Source: Halorientalis litorea (GTDB taxonomy: Archaea; Halobacteriota; Halobacteria; Halobacteriales; Haloarculaceae). Taken from it: 64,000 nt of DNA. Location: assembly GCF_023028225.1 (NCBI RefSeq), contig NZ_CP095482.1, forward strand, positions 1,116,001 to 1,180,000, given 5' to 3'. The notes under the pieces were generated by a model. It saw nothing but the letters and a program-made list of their open reading frames with translations. It was not told the DNA's origin and made no database searches. Positions 9,682 to 19,144 of the stretch are shown piece after piece. Position 1 is the stretch's first letter. Each line of letters begins with the position of its first letter. The position numbers were made by a program, and so were the translations under genes.

Positions 9682-11025
9682 ATGAGTAACCCGGAGCTTG
9701 ATATCGTCGAGTTCCTGCTCACCACGGCAGTCTACAACGGGGACCGTGAACTGGACGAGGACGACCTGCCGCCGAGCTATCGCGGGGTGTTCTGGAGCGA
9801 CGGCCGCATCGAACGGCCGCTGTCGACGACGAACACCACCGCCACCGAAGCGACCGGCGTCGAACGCCCGTGGGACGCCGTCTCCGGGTTGATGTTCACC
9901 GACCGCGACGACTTCTCGGGCGACATCACGTTCACCGACCGCGACATGGCCGAGGAGTGGTTCCTCGACCGGGCCGACGCCGAGCGTCTCCGCGCAAACC
10001 CGGTGCTGGCCGCCGCCTACGGCGAGGAGTTCGGCGTCGAGTACGAGCAAGCCCGGGAGGAGAACCGCCCGGCCCGTGCCGACCGTGCCTGGATAGACAG
10101 CCTGCTCGACGAGTACTTCGACGACGACGAGGAGGACGAGATGCTGGACCTCGTGGACATCCGCGCCCCGGAGGAGGTCGACATGCGGATGGACGACCTC
10201 GTGTTGACCTCGGATCAAGAGGGCGAGATTTACAAAATCGTCAAGGCCATCGAACACCGCGACTATCTCGCGGACATCGGCCTCCGTGAAATCGGGAAAC
10301 TCCTGTTCGTCGGCCCGCCGGGCACCGGGAAGACGAGCGTGGCGCGGGCACTGGCCCACGAGTTGGACCTCCCGTTCGTCGAGGTGAAACTGTCGATGAT
10401 AACCAGTCAATATCTCGGCGAGACGGCCAAGAACGTCGAGAAGTCCTTCGAGGTGGCCCGCCGACTCGCCCCCTGTATCTTCTTCATGGACGAGTTCGAC
10501 TTCGTGGCGAAGACGCGCTCGTCGGACGAACACGCCGCCATCAAGCGCGCGGTCAACACCCTGCTGAAGAGCATCGACGAAATCAGCCTCATCGACGACG
10601 AGGTCCTCCTCATCGGCGCGACCAACCACCCCGACCAACTGGACGCGGCGGCGTGGCGACGCTTCGACGAAATCGTCAACTTCCCCAAACCGGACACGGG
10701 GATGCGTGCCGACATCCTCCGAGTGGTCACCCGCGAGATGGACATCGTTGACTTCGACCCCGACACGCTCGCGGAGATTACCGAGGGACTGACGGGCAGC
10801 GACCTCCGCCTCGTCCTCCGGGAGGCCGTCCTCGACGCACTGACCGAGGAGCGCACGACGCTGACCCAACAGGACATGGAGGACGCCGTCGCCGACTTCG
10901 AGGAGCGAGACAACCTGAAGAACCTCGACATGATAGACGGGGACGCCGACGCGTTGGTCGCCGGGGGGACGCCCGGCGAGGACACGACGGACGGCGGCGA
11001 CGCGCACGACCACAGCCACGACTGA
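9682..11025 (+). CDS. AAA+ ATPase (CDC48/proteasome-regulatory type, single AAA domain)
   Basis: A 447-residue protein. Residues ~1-170 are a haloarchaeal, very acidic N-terminal region of unknown role. The AAA module begins near 180; Walker A is GPPGTGKTSVARA, Walker B is CIFFMDEFDF, followed by sensor-1 IGATNHPDQLD and an arginine-finger region AAWRRFDEIV. The C-terminal lid (GLTGSDLRLVLREAV) is typical of the ATPase family that includes proteasome-activating nucleotidases and CDC48. The tail is His/Asp-rich (HDHSHD), possibly metal-binding. The ATG at 9682 follows a purine-rich stretch; the open frame upstream to 9523 lacks protein character. Substrate unknown. Confidence 0.85.
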   Translation: MSNPELDIVEFLLTTAVYNGDRELDEDDLPPSYRGVFWSDGRIERPLSTTNTTATEATGVERPWDAVSGLMFTDRDDFSGDITFTDRDMAEEWFLDRADAERLRANPVLAAAYGEEFGVEYEQAREENRPARADRAWIDSLLDEYFDDDEEDEMLDLVDIRAPEEVDMRMDDLVLTSDQEGEIYKIVKAIEHRDYLADIGLREIGKLLFVGPPGTGKTSVARALAHELDLPFVEVKLSMITSQYLGETAKNVEKSFEVARRLAPCIFFMDEFDFVAKTRSSDEHAAIKRAVNTLLKSIDEISLIDDEVLLIGATNHPDQLDAAAWRRFDEIVNFPKPDTGMRADILRVVTREMDIVDFDPDTLAEITEGLTGSDLRLVLREAVLDALTEERTTLTQQDMEDAVADFEERDNLKNLDMIDGDADALVAGGTPGEDTTDGGDAHDHSHD

Positions 11026-11091
11026 CACCGCGTCGTGTCAGGTTCGCGGGAAGCACGACCTTTAGGCCGTCTCGGTTCCTTCCCCGACCTG

Positions 11092-11967
11092 ATGGAAGTC
11101 ACGCTGTTGGGGACGGGCGACACGACCGGAACGCCGACGCCGGGTTGTTCCTGTGACACCTGCGAGCGAGCGCGGAGTCCCGACGACGCGCTCCGCGAGC
11201 GTATCCGCGGCAGGGGCGTCGACCCGTCCGGCGGTATCGAGCGCACGCGCTTCTCGGTGCACGTCCACAACGAACGTACCGGCGAGGCACTGCTCGTCGA
11301 CGCCAGCCCGGACTTCCGCCACCAGTTCCTCCACCGAGACGTGGCCCTCCCCGACGCCGCCGTCGTCAGCCACATCCACTTCGACCACCTCGACGGGTTG
11401 GGCAACGCCTACCGCCTGCTCGCCGACTTCCCGGTCTACGCCGCCGACGAGACCGACCCCCAAACCGACGAGAGCGTCGCCGAGACGGTCCGGCGACGCT
11501 ACGACTACCTCGACGCAGTGACAGTTTCGGCCGAGTCCCCCTTCGAGTCCTTCGAGACGTGTGGCTTCGAGGTGACGCTCGTCCCCGTCGAACACCCGCC
11601 GCTGGTCTGTTACGGCCTCGCCATCGAAGACCCCGAAACCGGTGCGAAACTCTCGCTTTCGGGCGATACGAGCTACGGGATTCCCGAGGACTCACGGGAC
11701 GTGCTGGCGGACCCGGACCTCCTGCTCGCGGACGGCATCGTCACGGCCGACCTCTGTGAACACCACCCGCTCGGTGGCCGCCACGAGGACCCGGACGGCG
11801 TGCCCCGCACCTTCGGGACCAAACACATGACGGTCGAGGGCGCGCGGGCGTTGGGGGCGGACCTCGACGCCGACGAGACGCGAATCGTCCATCTGGCCCA
11901 CTTCATCCCGGCCGACGCGGCGTTCGCCGACGACATGGCCGTCGACGGCGAGCGGTTCGAGTTGTGA
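11092..11967 (+). CDS. MBL-fold hydrolase, PhnP-like
   Basis: A 291-residue metallo-beta-lactamase-fold protein. LLGTGDTTGTPTPGCSC near the N terminus includes a CxCxxC zinc-binding motif as in PhnP phosphodiesterases. SHIHFDHLDG is the HxHxDH di-metal site, and LSGDTSYG plus LAHF further on supply later metal ligands. PhnP cleaves cyclic phosphodiesters, but no phn genes are nearby, so only the fold and metal site are secure. The start at 11092 (MEVTLLGTG) is the family-typical N terminus. It follows the AAA+ gene by 66 bp on the same strand. Confidence 0.83.
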   Translation: MEVTLLGTGDTTGTPTPGCSCDTCERARSPDDALRERIRGRGVDPSGGIERTRFSVHVHNERTGEALLVDASPDFRHQFLHRDVALPDAAVVSHIHFDHLDGLGNAYRLLADFPVYAADETDPQTDESVAETVRRRYDYLDAVTVSAESPFESFETCGFEVTLVPVEHPPLVCYGLAIEDPETGAKLSLSGDTSYGIPEDSRDVLADPDLLLADGIVTADLCEHHPLGGRHEDPDGVPRTFGTKHMTVEGARALGADLDADETRIVHLAHFIPADAAFADDMAVDGERFEL

Positions 11968-12020
11968 CCGGCGGGGCGGCGACACAAGGGTTTTGACGTG
12001 AGGGCTGTCAGCATCGAGCG

Positions 12021-13313
12021 ATGCCCTCCATCAGCAGACGCCGCCTCCTCGCCGGCGGTGCCGCCGTCGGCGTGGCCGGTGGTCTCGGCCTCCTCCCCGC
12101 GAAGTACCTCCCCGCGTCGGTTGCACAGGCACGACTGTCGGTCCGTCCGGTACCGGAGGTGTCGGCGCGGCCGCCCGTGACCGACGGCCACGAAGCGTCC
12201 GCGCACGAGGCCTTGCAGTCCCTCGTGGACCGCGCCGAGTCGGAGTGGAGCCGCGTCGAGGACCAGCAGGCGGCCGTCGAGCGCCTGCCCGGCCTGGCGA
12301 ACCCCGAGCGGTCAATCGACAGCGCCCGGGACTACCTCGACGACATCCCGGGCGAATCCGGCTGGGAGGTGCTGTTCTCGTCCCGAATCGGCGCGCAGTT
12401 CGCGGGCGAAGCCATCGGCGGCACGCGCCTCGCGGTGGACGAGGCGTCGGGCGAGTCCCTCGCCGAACAGGCCCGCGAGATACAGGCGAACGTGGCCGAC
12501 GAGCGCGAGCGCGTCACCTACGAGGTGACCGACCCGGCGACGGACCTCGCGCGGCTCTACTGGGTCGAGAAGTGGCTCCACTCGGCGCAGTTGAACTCCT
12601 ACCGAACCGGCGTCTACGTCGGGCAGGACGAACCGACCGTGGAGTACGACGACCACGAGTTCGTCCGAACGTGGGGGTCACACATGCAGGCGCGGCGGTC
12701 GCTGGCCGACGCCGCACGGCTCTACGACGACTACCGCGACGGGGCCGACGGCGAGTGGCGCGACCTGACCGACCACGTCGAGACAGTCGAGTCCGAACTC
12801 TGGACCGAGGCCCGGGAGCGGTCGTTCACGACCGACGAGTTCGAGGAGCGCTCGGCCGCAATCGAGTCCCTCCCCGAGGGGCCGCTCCGGACGTACCGCT
12901 GGCAGGCGATGTTCTACGTCCAGAACGCGAACGTCGAGTTCGTCGACGACCTCTCGACGGGCCTCCCGCTGTACCGCGCCGTCGGGAACGCCGAGACGGT
13001 TCTCCGGGCGCGGGCACTCGCTGACGCGCCGGACGACCCGTTCGAGGACTCGGTGCCGGTGTCGTCGCTCGCGCGGACGAAACGCGACGGCCTCGCCCTG
13101 CTCCGGGACCACCTCGACGCCGTCCCCGAGCAGTCGGTCCGTGGCTTGTTGCTCCGGGAGGGCCGACGGCTACTGTGGGCCGGCGACACGCAACTGGACA
13201 ACGGCGGCGAGGTCGACCACCCGCGAGCACGGGCCTACGCCCGGTACCGGCTCGGCGTTGGCTATCTGCGACACGTCGACGAGGTGGCGGCGCGGCTCGA
13301 CCGGCCCACGTAG
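12021..13313 (+). CDS. Tat-exported helical protein of unknown function
   Basis: The N terminus SRRRLLAGGAAVGVAG is a twin-arginine signal without a lipobox Cys, so export in folded, non-lipidated form is expected (cleavage around residues 35-40). The mature ~390 residues are predominantly helical and acidic, with repeated spacing of Glu/Trp/Arg but no motif I recognise. It looks like a lineage-restricted haloarchaeal secreted or cell-surface-associated protein. Confidence 0.72.
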   Translation: MPSISRRRLLAGGAAVGVAGGLGLLPAKYLPASVAQARLSVRPVPEVSARPPVTDGHEASAHEALQSLVDRAESEWSRVEDQQAAVERLPGLANPERSIDSARDYLDDIPGESGWEVLFSSRIGAQFAGEAIGGTRLAVDEASGESLAEQAREIQANVADERERVTYEVTDPATDLARLYWVEKWLHSAQLNSYRTGVYVGQDEPTVEYDDHEFVRTWGSHMQARRSLADAARLYDDYRDGADGEWRDLTDHVETVESELWTEARERSFTTDEFEERSAAIESLPEGPLRTYRWQAMFYVQNANVEFVDDLSTGLPLYRAVGNAETVLRARALADAPDDPFEDSVPVSSLARTKRDGLALLRDHLDAVPEQSVRGLLLREGRRLLWAGDTQLDNGGEVDHPRARAYARYRLGVGYLRHVDEVAARLDRPT

Positions 13314-13356
13314 TCCGACAGTTACAAGCGCGCTCCGTCCCCGCTTCCGGACGATT

Positions 13357-14220
13357 GTGCTTGGCGTCGAGACGTGGGTGCTAGTCGCGCTGGCCGGTGC
13401 CGGGGTACAGGCGGGCTACGAGACACTCCAGAAGCGACTGACGAGCGACGTGGATACGCTCCGCCTGAGTTACGTCACGTCGGTGCTCGGGGCGGTCCTC
13501 CTCACGCCCGTCGCCGCGTGGGTGATAGCCACCGAGTCCGTGTCGGTCACACCCGTCGTCGCCGTCGCAGTCCTCGTCACGGTGGGAGCGAACGTCCTCG
13601 CACTGTACGCCTTCCTGACGGCACTTTCGCGGGCCGACCTCTCGCTCGTGTCGCCGCTCCGGCAGTCGACGCCGCTGCTGGTCGCGGGCCTCGAACCGCT
13701 CGTGCTGTCGGCCGGGTTCGCACCCGGCGTCCTGTTCGGGGCCGTCGCGGCCACCGTCGGCGGCTACGTGATACTGGCCGACGACGGTTTGTCGTCGCCG
13801 CTCTCGCGGGTCACGGACGCGGGGCCGCTGCTGGCTCTCGCGACGGCGGGGCTGTACGCCGTCGGGTCGGTCGCCGCCCGGTTCGCCGTCGTCCGGGTCC
13901 CCCCGCTTCTGTTCACGTTCCTGCTCTATCTCGGGATGGCCGTCGCCTTCGCCGCGGTGCTCGCACGGCGCGACGGAGCGTTGCCGACGAAGGAACTGGT
14001 CACGGGTCGCTTCCTCACGCTCGGGACGGCGACGACGCTGCGGAGCGTCCTGATATTCGCCGCGTTCTCGCTTGCGGCGGCGGCGCGGGTGACCGTCGTC
14101 CTGCGTGCCTCGCTGGTGCTGACCGTGCTGGCTGGCGGGGCACTGTTCGGGGAGCGGGGGGTCGGCCGCCGACTCGTCGGGGCCGGACTCGTCGCCGTGG
14201 GCGTGTGGCTGGCGGTTTAA
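13357..14220 (+). CDS. EamA/DMT-family transporter
   Basis: A 287-residue membrane protein with about ten hydrophobic segments arranged as two five-helix EamA repeats (first half ending ..YVILADDG, second beginning GPLLALATAGLYAVGS). The conserved final helix motif GALFGERGVGRRLVGAGLV matches drug/metabolite transporters. Substrate is unknown. The GTG at 13357 is chosen because it begins immediately before the first helix; the frame is open much further upstream but overlaps the preceding gene. The stop overlaps the convergent membrane protein by 4 bp. Confidence 0.82.
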   Translation: MLGVETWVLVALAGAGVQAGYETLQKRLTSDVDTLRLSYVTSVLGAVLLTPVAAWVIATESVSVTPVVAVAVLVTVGANVLALYAFLTALSRADLSLVSPLRQSTPLLVAGLEPLVLSAGFAPGVLFGAVAATVGGYVILADDGLSSPLSRVTDAGPLLALATAGLYAVGSVAARFAVVRVPPLLFTFLLYLGMAVAFAAVLARRDGALPTKELVTGRFLTLGTATTLRSVLIFAAFSLAAAARVTVVLRASLVLTVLAGGALFGERGVGRRLVGAGLVAVGVWLAV

Positions 14221-14552
14221 CGCGCCATCGCCGTCCCGGCGGCGGCCGCGAAGACGGCGAGGCCGAACACCGTCAGGGCGACGGCGAACCCGCGGTCGGG
14301 CGTTTCGAGTGCCTGCAACAGTGCCAGCGTCACGTACGTCACCACGCCCCCGAGTGCCGCGCTCCATCGGCTCCCGGCGTCGGTCACGGGAAGGGTCTCC
14401 CACTGCGTGACCACGGCGGCCGTCGCCGCGAACCACGCGACGGCGAAGGCCGACAACAGGAGGAAGTCGGTGACGAGGAACCACCCCACGAGGGCAGTTC
14501 CGACGGCGGCGACGAGGGCGGCGAGGGGCCACCGGGCGGCAGTGCTGTCCAT
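14217..14552 (-). CDS. Small haloarchaeal membrane protein
   Basis: A 111-residue protein with four hydrophobic segments (residues ~8-28, 30-50, 66-86, 92-110) and short loops. No conserved functional motif was recognised. The start MDSTAARW at 14552 is preferred to the in-frame ATG at 14576. The gene converges on the EamA transporter with overlapping stops. Confidence 0.65.
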   Translation of the reverse strand: MDSTAARWPLAALVAAVGTALVGWFLVTDFLLLSAFAVAWFAATAAVVTQWETLPVTDAGSRWSAALGGVVTYVTLALLQALETPDRGFAVALTVFGLAVFAAAAGTAMAR

Positions 14553-14582
14553 ACGAACACGGGGCGCGCCAGCCACTTCAAC

Positions 14583-15551
14583 TCAGGAGAAGCGGTCCAG
14601 TCCCGCCTGCCGCCGAGCGACGCCCTCGGGGTCGCGTTCCCACGGTTGGCGCGCGTCTCGGGCGGCCGCGAAGTCGGCGGCAGGCGGGTCGGCCGGGTCG
14701 TACCCCGGGCAGTCCGGCCCACACTCGCTGGCAGCGTCCACGAACCGGTCTTTCCACGCACAGTAGGGCAGTCCGTCGCTCCCGAACTGAGACTCGGCGC
14801 GGGCCTCGGTACACTCCGGGAGGTCGTAGGTCCGCCAGCCCTTGCCGTAGGCGCGTTCGGCCACGCGGCGGCGGTGGCGGCGTATCTCCGCGGCGGTGAC
14901 CGGTTCCACGTCGGTTCGAGCCGGCGTCTGCTCGCACACCTCGATACCCGGACCATCGGTGGGGAGCGGCGACGGCTCGCGGACGACGTCGCGCTCCCCG
15001 CTGTCTGGGTCGAACCGCCAGATGCCGACCGCGTCGGGGATGCGGTTGCGGTGCGCGCCCGTGACGTAGGACTCGGTGGCGACCACCACGGCGTCGAGCA
15101 GTCCGAGCGACACGTCGGTGCGGAGTTGCCGCTGGAGGTCGCCGGGCCGGGAGAGGTCCGGCTTGTTCTCGACGCCGAGGAGGTGGCCGAACCAGTCTTC
15201 GGGGTAGCGTGCCGTCTGGCGGACGTAGGTGCGGCCGCCGCGGCGTTCGCGCTCGAAGAACCCGAGGTCGACCGCTCGCTCGACGACCGACTCGGCACGG
15301 TCCGGGTGGATGTCGAAGGCCGGTTTCCAGTAGCGGGCCTCGCCCGGCCCCACGTCGCTCTCGATGGCCGGGTCGGGGATAGTCTCGGCCGTGATGGCGG
15401 CCCGGCGGTCGAAGCCGGGGCCGGGGTCGACGACGACCACGTCCATCACCCGACTGCCGTGGAGGGCAGTCCCGAGTTGCCGGGCGACGACGGCGTCACG
15501 CTCGGCTTCGAGGTGGGCACACAGTGCCAACTCGAACGCGAACTCTCGCAC
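14583..15551 (-). CDS. DUF5787-like haloarchaeal protein with possible nuclease-fold N-terminal domain
   Basis: A 322-residue protein resembling haloarchaeal DUF5787 members. The N-terminal half contains GVENKPDLSRPGDLQRQL; an E-x-K preceded by a separated Asp (VVVVDPGPGFD) is reminiscent of PD-(D/E)xK nuclease-like folds, but this is only a pattern similarity. The C-terminal part is Cys/Arg-rich (LPECTEA, LPYCAWKD, CGPDCPGYDP) and may bind metal. No partner gene suggests a pathway. Confidence 0.68.
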   Translation of the reverse strand: MREFAFELALCAHLEAERDAVVARQLGTALHGSRVMDVVVVDPGPGFDRRAAITAETIPDPAIESDVGPGEARYWKPAFDIHPDRAESVVERAVDLGFFERERRGGRTYVRQTARYPEDWFGHLLGVENKPDLSRPGDLQRQLRTDVSLGLLDAVVVATESYVTGAHRNRIPDAVGIWRFDPDSGERDVVREPSPLPTDGPGIEVCEQTPARTDVEPVTAAEIRRHRRRVAERAYGKGWRTYDLPECTEARAESQFGSDGLPYCAWKDRFVDAASECGPDCPGYDPADPPAADFAAARDARQPWERDPEGVARRQAGLDRFS

Positions 15552-15597
15552 GGACGACCGTGGGGGCTACACCGGCAAAAGCGTCGTGTCTCTCGGA

Positions 15598-15915
15598 CTA
15601 CCGGTCCAACACGCCGGCGACCGAGGGGACGAGTTCGAGGGCGCTCGCGGCGACGTACGTCCCGAAGGCGGCGAGCACGATGCCGGCGGCCACGGCCGAC
15701 GTGTCGAGCGCCCCGAAGGCGAGTTGGACGCCCACGAGGACGAGGACGCCACCGACGAACACGAGGAGGACGGTGCCGAGGACGTCGAGCATCGCGTCTT
15801 TCACCGCGGCACGGACCACCGGGAACAGGGCCGCCTCGTCGAAGCCAGGGTCCGCGCCGCCGTCAGGGGCGGTCCGGTCGTCGCCGTCGCTGTCTCGGTT
15901 CGGGAAGGGGACCAT
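15598..15915 (-). CDS. Small membrane protein (two helices)
   Basis: A 105-residue protein with an acidic N-terminal ~30 residues and two to three hydrophobic segments (VLGTVLLVFVGGVLVLVGVQ; VAAGIVLAAFGTYVAAS). The much longer open frame upstream overlaps the HAD gene and has no protein character, so the ATG at 15915 is the real start. Function unknown. Confidence 0.62.
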   Translation of the reverse strand: MVPFPNRDSDGDDRTAPDGGADPGFDEAALFPVVRAAVKDAMLDVLGTVLLVFVGGVLVLVGVQLAFGALDTSAVAAGIVLAAFGTYVAASALELVPSVAGVLDR

Positions 15916-15956
15916 AGGGACCGTCGACGCGCCGACGTGAGAAGTCTTGCGGGTGG

Positions 15957-16640
15957 TCACGCGCCGAGTTCGTCGGCGAACTCGTGGAGGTTCGTGGCTG
16001 TCAGCGACGGGTCGTCCCCGAAGGAGACCCACGGGTCGCCTTTCCGGTCCAGCCAGACGCCCTGCATCCCGGCGTGTTCGGCCCCCTGCACGTCGAACCA
16101 CCCGGCGGTAACGTGGGCGATTTCCTCGATGGGCGTCCCGACCCGGCCCGCGGCGTGGCGGTAGAGGTCGGCGGCGGGTTTGAACGTCGCAATCTCGTCG
16201 GCACTGACGGTGTCGGTCACGACGTCCGCGATGTCGGCGTGGTCGACCAGCGCGTCGAGCATCCGCGGGTCGCCGTTCGAGACGATGTAGCAGTCGTACC
16301 CCGCCTCGGTCAGCCGTTCCATCCCGTCGCGGATGTCGGGGAACACGTCGAGTTCCATGTAGACCGAGAGTACGTCGTCGCGTTCGGCCTCGGTGTAGTC
16401 CACACCGTGGGCGTCCAGTGCGTGGGTGAGTGCGTCGCGGTTCATCTCGTAGAACGGCTGGTAGGCGTCGACGTGGTTGGCGACCATCGTGTACATGAGC
16501 GAGTGAGCGCGCCACAGGTTCGAGACGGGTTCGGGGTCGGTCACGAAGTCGGTGAGCGCGTCGCCCGCGGCTTCGACGTCGACGACGGTGCTGTAGGAGT
16601 CGAACGTGACGGTGGTCACGCGCTCGGGGTCGAAGGGCAT
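15957..16640 (-). CDS. HAD hydrolase, haloacid dehalogenase type II-like
   Basis: A 227-residue HAD-superfamily protein. Motif I is FDSYSTVVD (nucleophile Asp), with the LWR arginine near residue 44, motif II YIVSNGDP, motif III Lys in TFKPAADLY, and motif IV GWFDVQGAEHAGM. These positions correspond to the L-2-haloacid dehalogenase subgroup, though many haloarchaeal members act on other substrates. The Gly of the canonical DAYGT is Ser here. The start at 16640 follows directly on the divergent aIF2-gamma promoter region. Confidence 0.82.
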   Translation of the reverse strand: MPFDPERVTTVTFDSYSTVVDVEAAGDALTDFVTDPEPVSNLWRAHSLMYTMVANHVDAYQPFYEMNRDALTHALDAHGVDYTEAERDDVLSVYMELDVFPDIRDGMERLTEAGYDCYIVSNGDPRMLDALVDHADIADVVTDTVSADEIATFKPAADLYRHAAGRVGTPIEEIAHVTAGWFDVQGAEHAGMQGVWLDRKGDPWVSFGDDPSLTATNLHEFADELGA

Positions 16641-16762
16641 AGTCGGGTGGACGGGAGGGAGTCACAAGAAGGTGCGCGGCGGTGGTTGGCGGGTCGATGG
16701 CGGGCGAGAACAGTAACTTTATCAGCGGCAGGCGGCGAAGAGACGGTACGATTACTCCCGAG

Positions 16763-17995
16763 ATGACAAGCGAACACCGACAACCGGAGGTGAACATCGG
16801 CCTCGTCGGCCACGTCGACCACGGCAAGACGACGCTGGTTCAGGCACTCTCAGGCGAATGGACGGACCAGCACTCAGAGGAGATGAAACGCGGTATCTCC
16901 ATCAGACTGGGGTACGCCGACGCGACGTTCCGGGAGTGCCCGGACGAGGACGAACCCGACCGGTACACGGTCGAGGAGGAGTGCGACGACGGGACGCCGA
17001 GCGAGCCGCTGCGGACCGTCTCGTTCGTCGACGCCCCCGGTCACGAGACGCTGATGGCAACGATGCTCTCCGGCGCGTCCATCATGGACGGGGCGGTCCT
17101 GGTCATCTCGGCCAGCGAACCCGTCCCGCAGGCCCAGACCGAGGAACACCTGATGGCACTGGACATCATCGGCATCGACAACATCGTCATCGCACAGAAC
17201 AAGATAGACCTCGTCGACCGCGACCGAGCGGCCGAGAACTACGAGGAGATACAGGAGTTCGTCTCGGGGACGGTCGCCGAGGGCGCGCCCGTCGTTCCGG
17301 TCAGCGCCCAGCAGGGCGTCAACATGGACCTGTTGATGCAGGCCATCGAGGAGGAGATTCCCACGCCCGAACGAGACCCCGACGCCGACGCACGGATGTT
17401 CGTCGCACGGAGTTTCGACATCAACCGGCCGGGCACGACGTGGGACTCGCTCTCGGGCGGCGTGCTGGGCGGCAGTCTGGTGCAGGGCTCGCTCGACGAG
17501 GGCGACGACATCGAACTCCGGCCCGGGCGCGAAGTCGAAGAGGGCGGCCAGACGGAGTGGCGGCCGGTCGAGACGACCGTCCGCTCGCTTCAGGCCGGTG
17601 GCGAGGACGTGGCGTCGGCCACGCCGGGCGGGTTGCTCGGCGTCGGGACGGGGTTGGACCCGTCGCTGACGAAGGGCGACGCGCTGGCCGGACAGGTTGC
17701 CGGACCCTCCGGGTCCCTCCCGCCGGTCCACGAGGAGTTCACGATGGACGTGGACCTGCTGGAACGCATCGTCGGCGACGTCGAGGAGGAAGTCGAGGAG
17801 ATTTCGACGGGCGAACCGCTGATGCTCACTGTCGGGACGGCCACAACGGTCGGGTCGGTCACGAGTGCCCGCGGCGGCGAGTGTGAGGTCGCGCTGAAGC
17901 GGCCCATCTGTGCCGAGGAGGGTGCCGCAATCGCCATCAACCGCCGGGTCGGCGCGCGCTGGCGACTCATCGGTGTCGGGACGCTCAGGGGATGA
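16763..17995 (+). CDS. eif2g: Translation initiation factor aIF2 gamma subunit
   Basis: A 410-residue GTPase that forms the core of the ternary complex delivering initiator Met-tRNA to the ribosome. G1 is GHVDHGKT (residues 16-23), G3 DAPGHE, G4 NKID, G5 VSAQQG; domains II and III follow. The zinc-knuckle region is reduced to two Cys (RECPDED and EEECDDG), as is usual in haloarchaea. It opens the cluster aIF2-gamma, PIN, Rpo7, Spt4; its TGA overlaps the next ATG. The ATG at 16763 is preferred over 16682 because the extra upstream residues are not family-like. Confidence 0.96.
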   Translation: MTSEHRQPEVNIGLVGHVDHGKTTLVQALSGEWTDQHSEEMKRGISIRLGYADATFRECPDEDEPDRYTVEEECDDGTPSEPLRTVSFVDAPGHETLMATMLSGASIMDGAVLVISASEPVPQAQTEEHLMALDIIGIDNIVIAQNKIDLVDRDRAAENYEEIQEFVSGTVAEGAPVVPVSAQQGVNMDLLMQAIEEEIPTPERDPDADARMFVARSFDINRPGTTWDSLSGGVLGGSLVQGSLDEGDDIELRPGREVEEGGQTEWRPVETTVRSLQAGGEDVASATPGGLLGVGTGLDPSLTKGDALAGQVAGPSGSLPPVHEEFTMDVDLLERIVGDVEEEVEEISTGEPLMLTVGTATTVGSVTSARGGECEVALKRPICAEEGAAIAINRRVGARWRLIGVGTLRG

Positions 17996-18369
17996 GAGTC
18001 GCCATGGACACGAGCGCGCTGATGCTGCCGGTCGAAGCCGACGTGCGCGTGTTCGAGGAACTCGACCGACTGCTGGGCACGTACGAGACAGTCGTCCCCG
18101 AAGCCGTCGTCGCGGAGTTGGAGAAACTCGCCGAGGGCAACGGTGCGGAGGGGACGGCCGCGAGCGTCGGTCGCGACCTCGCCGAGCGATGTCGGACTGT
18201 CGACCACGAGGAATCGTACGCCGACGACGCGTTGCTCGAACTCGCCCGCGAGGACGAGGCCGACTGTGTCGTCACGAACGACCGCCCCCTGCGTGACCGC
18301 CTGCTCGACTCGGGCGTTCCAGTAATTGGTTTAAGGGGCCGGAACAAACTCGCTGTTACTCAACCATAA
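17992..18369 (+). CDS. PIN-domain protein of the aIF2-gamma/Rpo7 cluster
   Basis: A 125-residue PIN nuclease domain (VapC9/Fcf1-like). Acidic metal ligands are visible: Asp in VAMDTSALM, Glu in [13 protein letters not shown], and two Asp in YADDALLEL and [12 protein letters not shown]. It overlaps the aIF2-gamma stop by 4 bp (ATGA), so it is translationally coupled. The position beside aIF2-gamma and RNA polymerase genes is conserved in many archaea and suggests an RNA-processing or ribosome-related task rather than a free toxin. Confidence 0.85.
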   Translation: MRVAMDTSALMLPVEADVRVFEELDRLLGTYETVVPEAVVAELEKLAEGNGAEGTAASVGRDLAERCRTVDHEESYADDALLELAREDEADCVVTNDRPLRDRLLDSGVPVIGLRGRNKLAVTQP

Positions 18370-18370
18370 C

Positions 18371-18940
18371 ATGTACAAACGGGTCACACTGCGCGATACG
18401 GTAGAGGTGCCCCCGGAGCACCTTGCGGACGTGAATCCGGACCTTGTCAAGCAGTTGCTGCAGGACAAGTTGGAAGGACTCATGGACGAGGACGTGGGGA
18501 GCGTCGTCTCGGTCATCGAAGTACACGACATCGGCGACGGTGCCGTCCTCCCGAACAGACCGGGAGTCTACTACGAAGCCGAGTTCGACGCGCTGACCTT
18601 CGACCCACAGATGCAGGAGGTCGTCGACGGCGAAATCGTCGAAGTCGTCAACTTCGGTGCCTTCGTGGGAATCGGTCCGGTCGACGGGCTTCTCCACGTC
18701 AGCCAGATTTCCGACGAGTACCTCGCCTACGACGGCGAGAACAACATGCTCGCCTCCCGGGACTCGGACCAGACCATCGGGGAGGGCGACGCCGTCCGGG
18801 CACGCATCGTCACCAAGAGCATCGACGAGCGCAACCCGCGGGACAGCAAAATCGGCCTGACGGCCAAACAGGTCGGCCTCGGCAAGCACGGCTGGCTCGA
18901 CGAGGAGCGCAAAGAGCGCGAGGCGACGGCGGGTGAGTAG
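18371..18940 (+). CDS. rpo7: DNA-directed RNA polymerase subunit E' (Rpo7)
   Basis: A 189-residue Rpo7 with the N-terminal RNP-like domain (residues 1-80) and a C-terminal S1 domain (DGEIVEVVNFGAFVGIGPVDGLLHV). With Rpo4 it forms the polymerase stalk that binds nascent RNA. A TATA-like GGTTTAAGG lies at about 18328-18336 inside the end of the PIN gene, so it may have its own promoter besides read-through. The spt4 start follows 3 bp after its stop. Confidence 0.96.
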   Translation: MYKRVTLRDTVEVPPEHLADVNPDLVKQLLQDKLEGLMDEDVGSVVSVIEVHDIGDGAVLPNRPGVYYEAEFDALTFDPQMQEVVDGEIVEVVNFGAFVGIGPVDGLLHVSQISDEYLAYDGENNMLASRDSDQTIGEGDAVRARIVTKSIDERNPRDSKIGLTAKQVGLGKHGWLDEERKEREATAGE

Positions 18941-18942
18941 CG

Positions 18943-19140
18943 ATGGCCGATAGACTCGTCTGTCGCGAGTGCCACCGCGTGCAGGACGCCGAACAGGAGG
19001 AAGCCTGTGTCGCCTGCGGGTCGACGTCGCTGACCGAGGACTGGGCCGGCTACGTCATCATCACCCATCCCGAGGAGAGCGAGGTTGCCGCGGAGATGCA
19101 GGTCGAAGAGCCCGGCAAGTACGCACTGAAGGTCCGTTGA
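18943..19140 (+). CDS. spt4: Transcription elongation factor Spt4 (RNA polymerase subunit E'')
   Basis: A 65-residue protein with a zinc ribbon formed by LVCRECHRV and EACVACGS. It pairs with Spt5 to increase RNA polymerase processivity. The length and the downstream ITHPEESEVAAEM segment are typical. It starts 2 bp after rpo7 and is followed 4 bp later by the DUF359 gene, forming a tight operon. Confidence 0.94.
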   Translation: MADRLVCRECHRVQDAEQEEACVACGSTSLTEDWAGYVIITHPEESEVAAEMQVEEPGKYALKVR

Positions 19141-19144
19141 GTCC

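Noticed and set aside
13374-15917. Plus-strand open frame of 847 codons
   Set aside because: Overlaps the EamA, small membrane and DUF5787 genes in other frames; composition (RRGRRTR repeats) is that of a shadow frame.
17992-18369. VapC toxin interpretation of the PIN gene after aIF2-gamma
   Set aside because: No antitoxin is adjacent, and the gene sits in a conserved translation/transcription cluster, favouring a housekeeping role.
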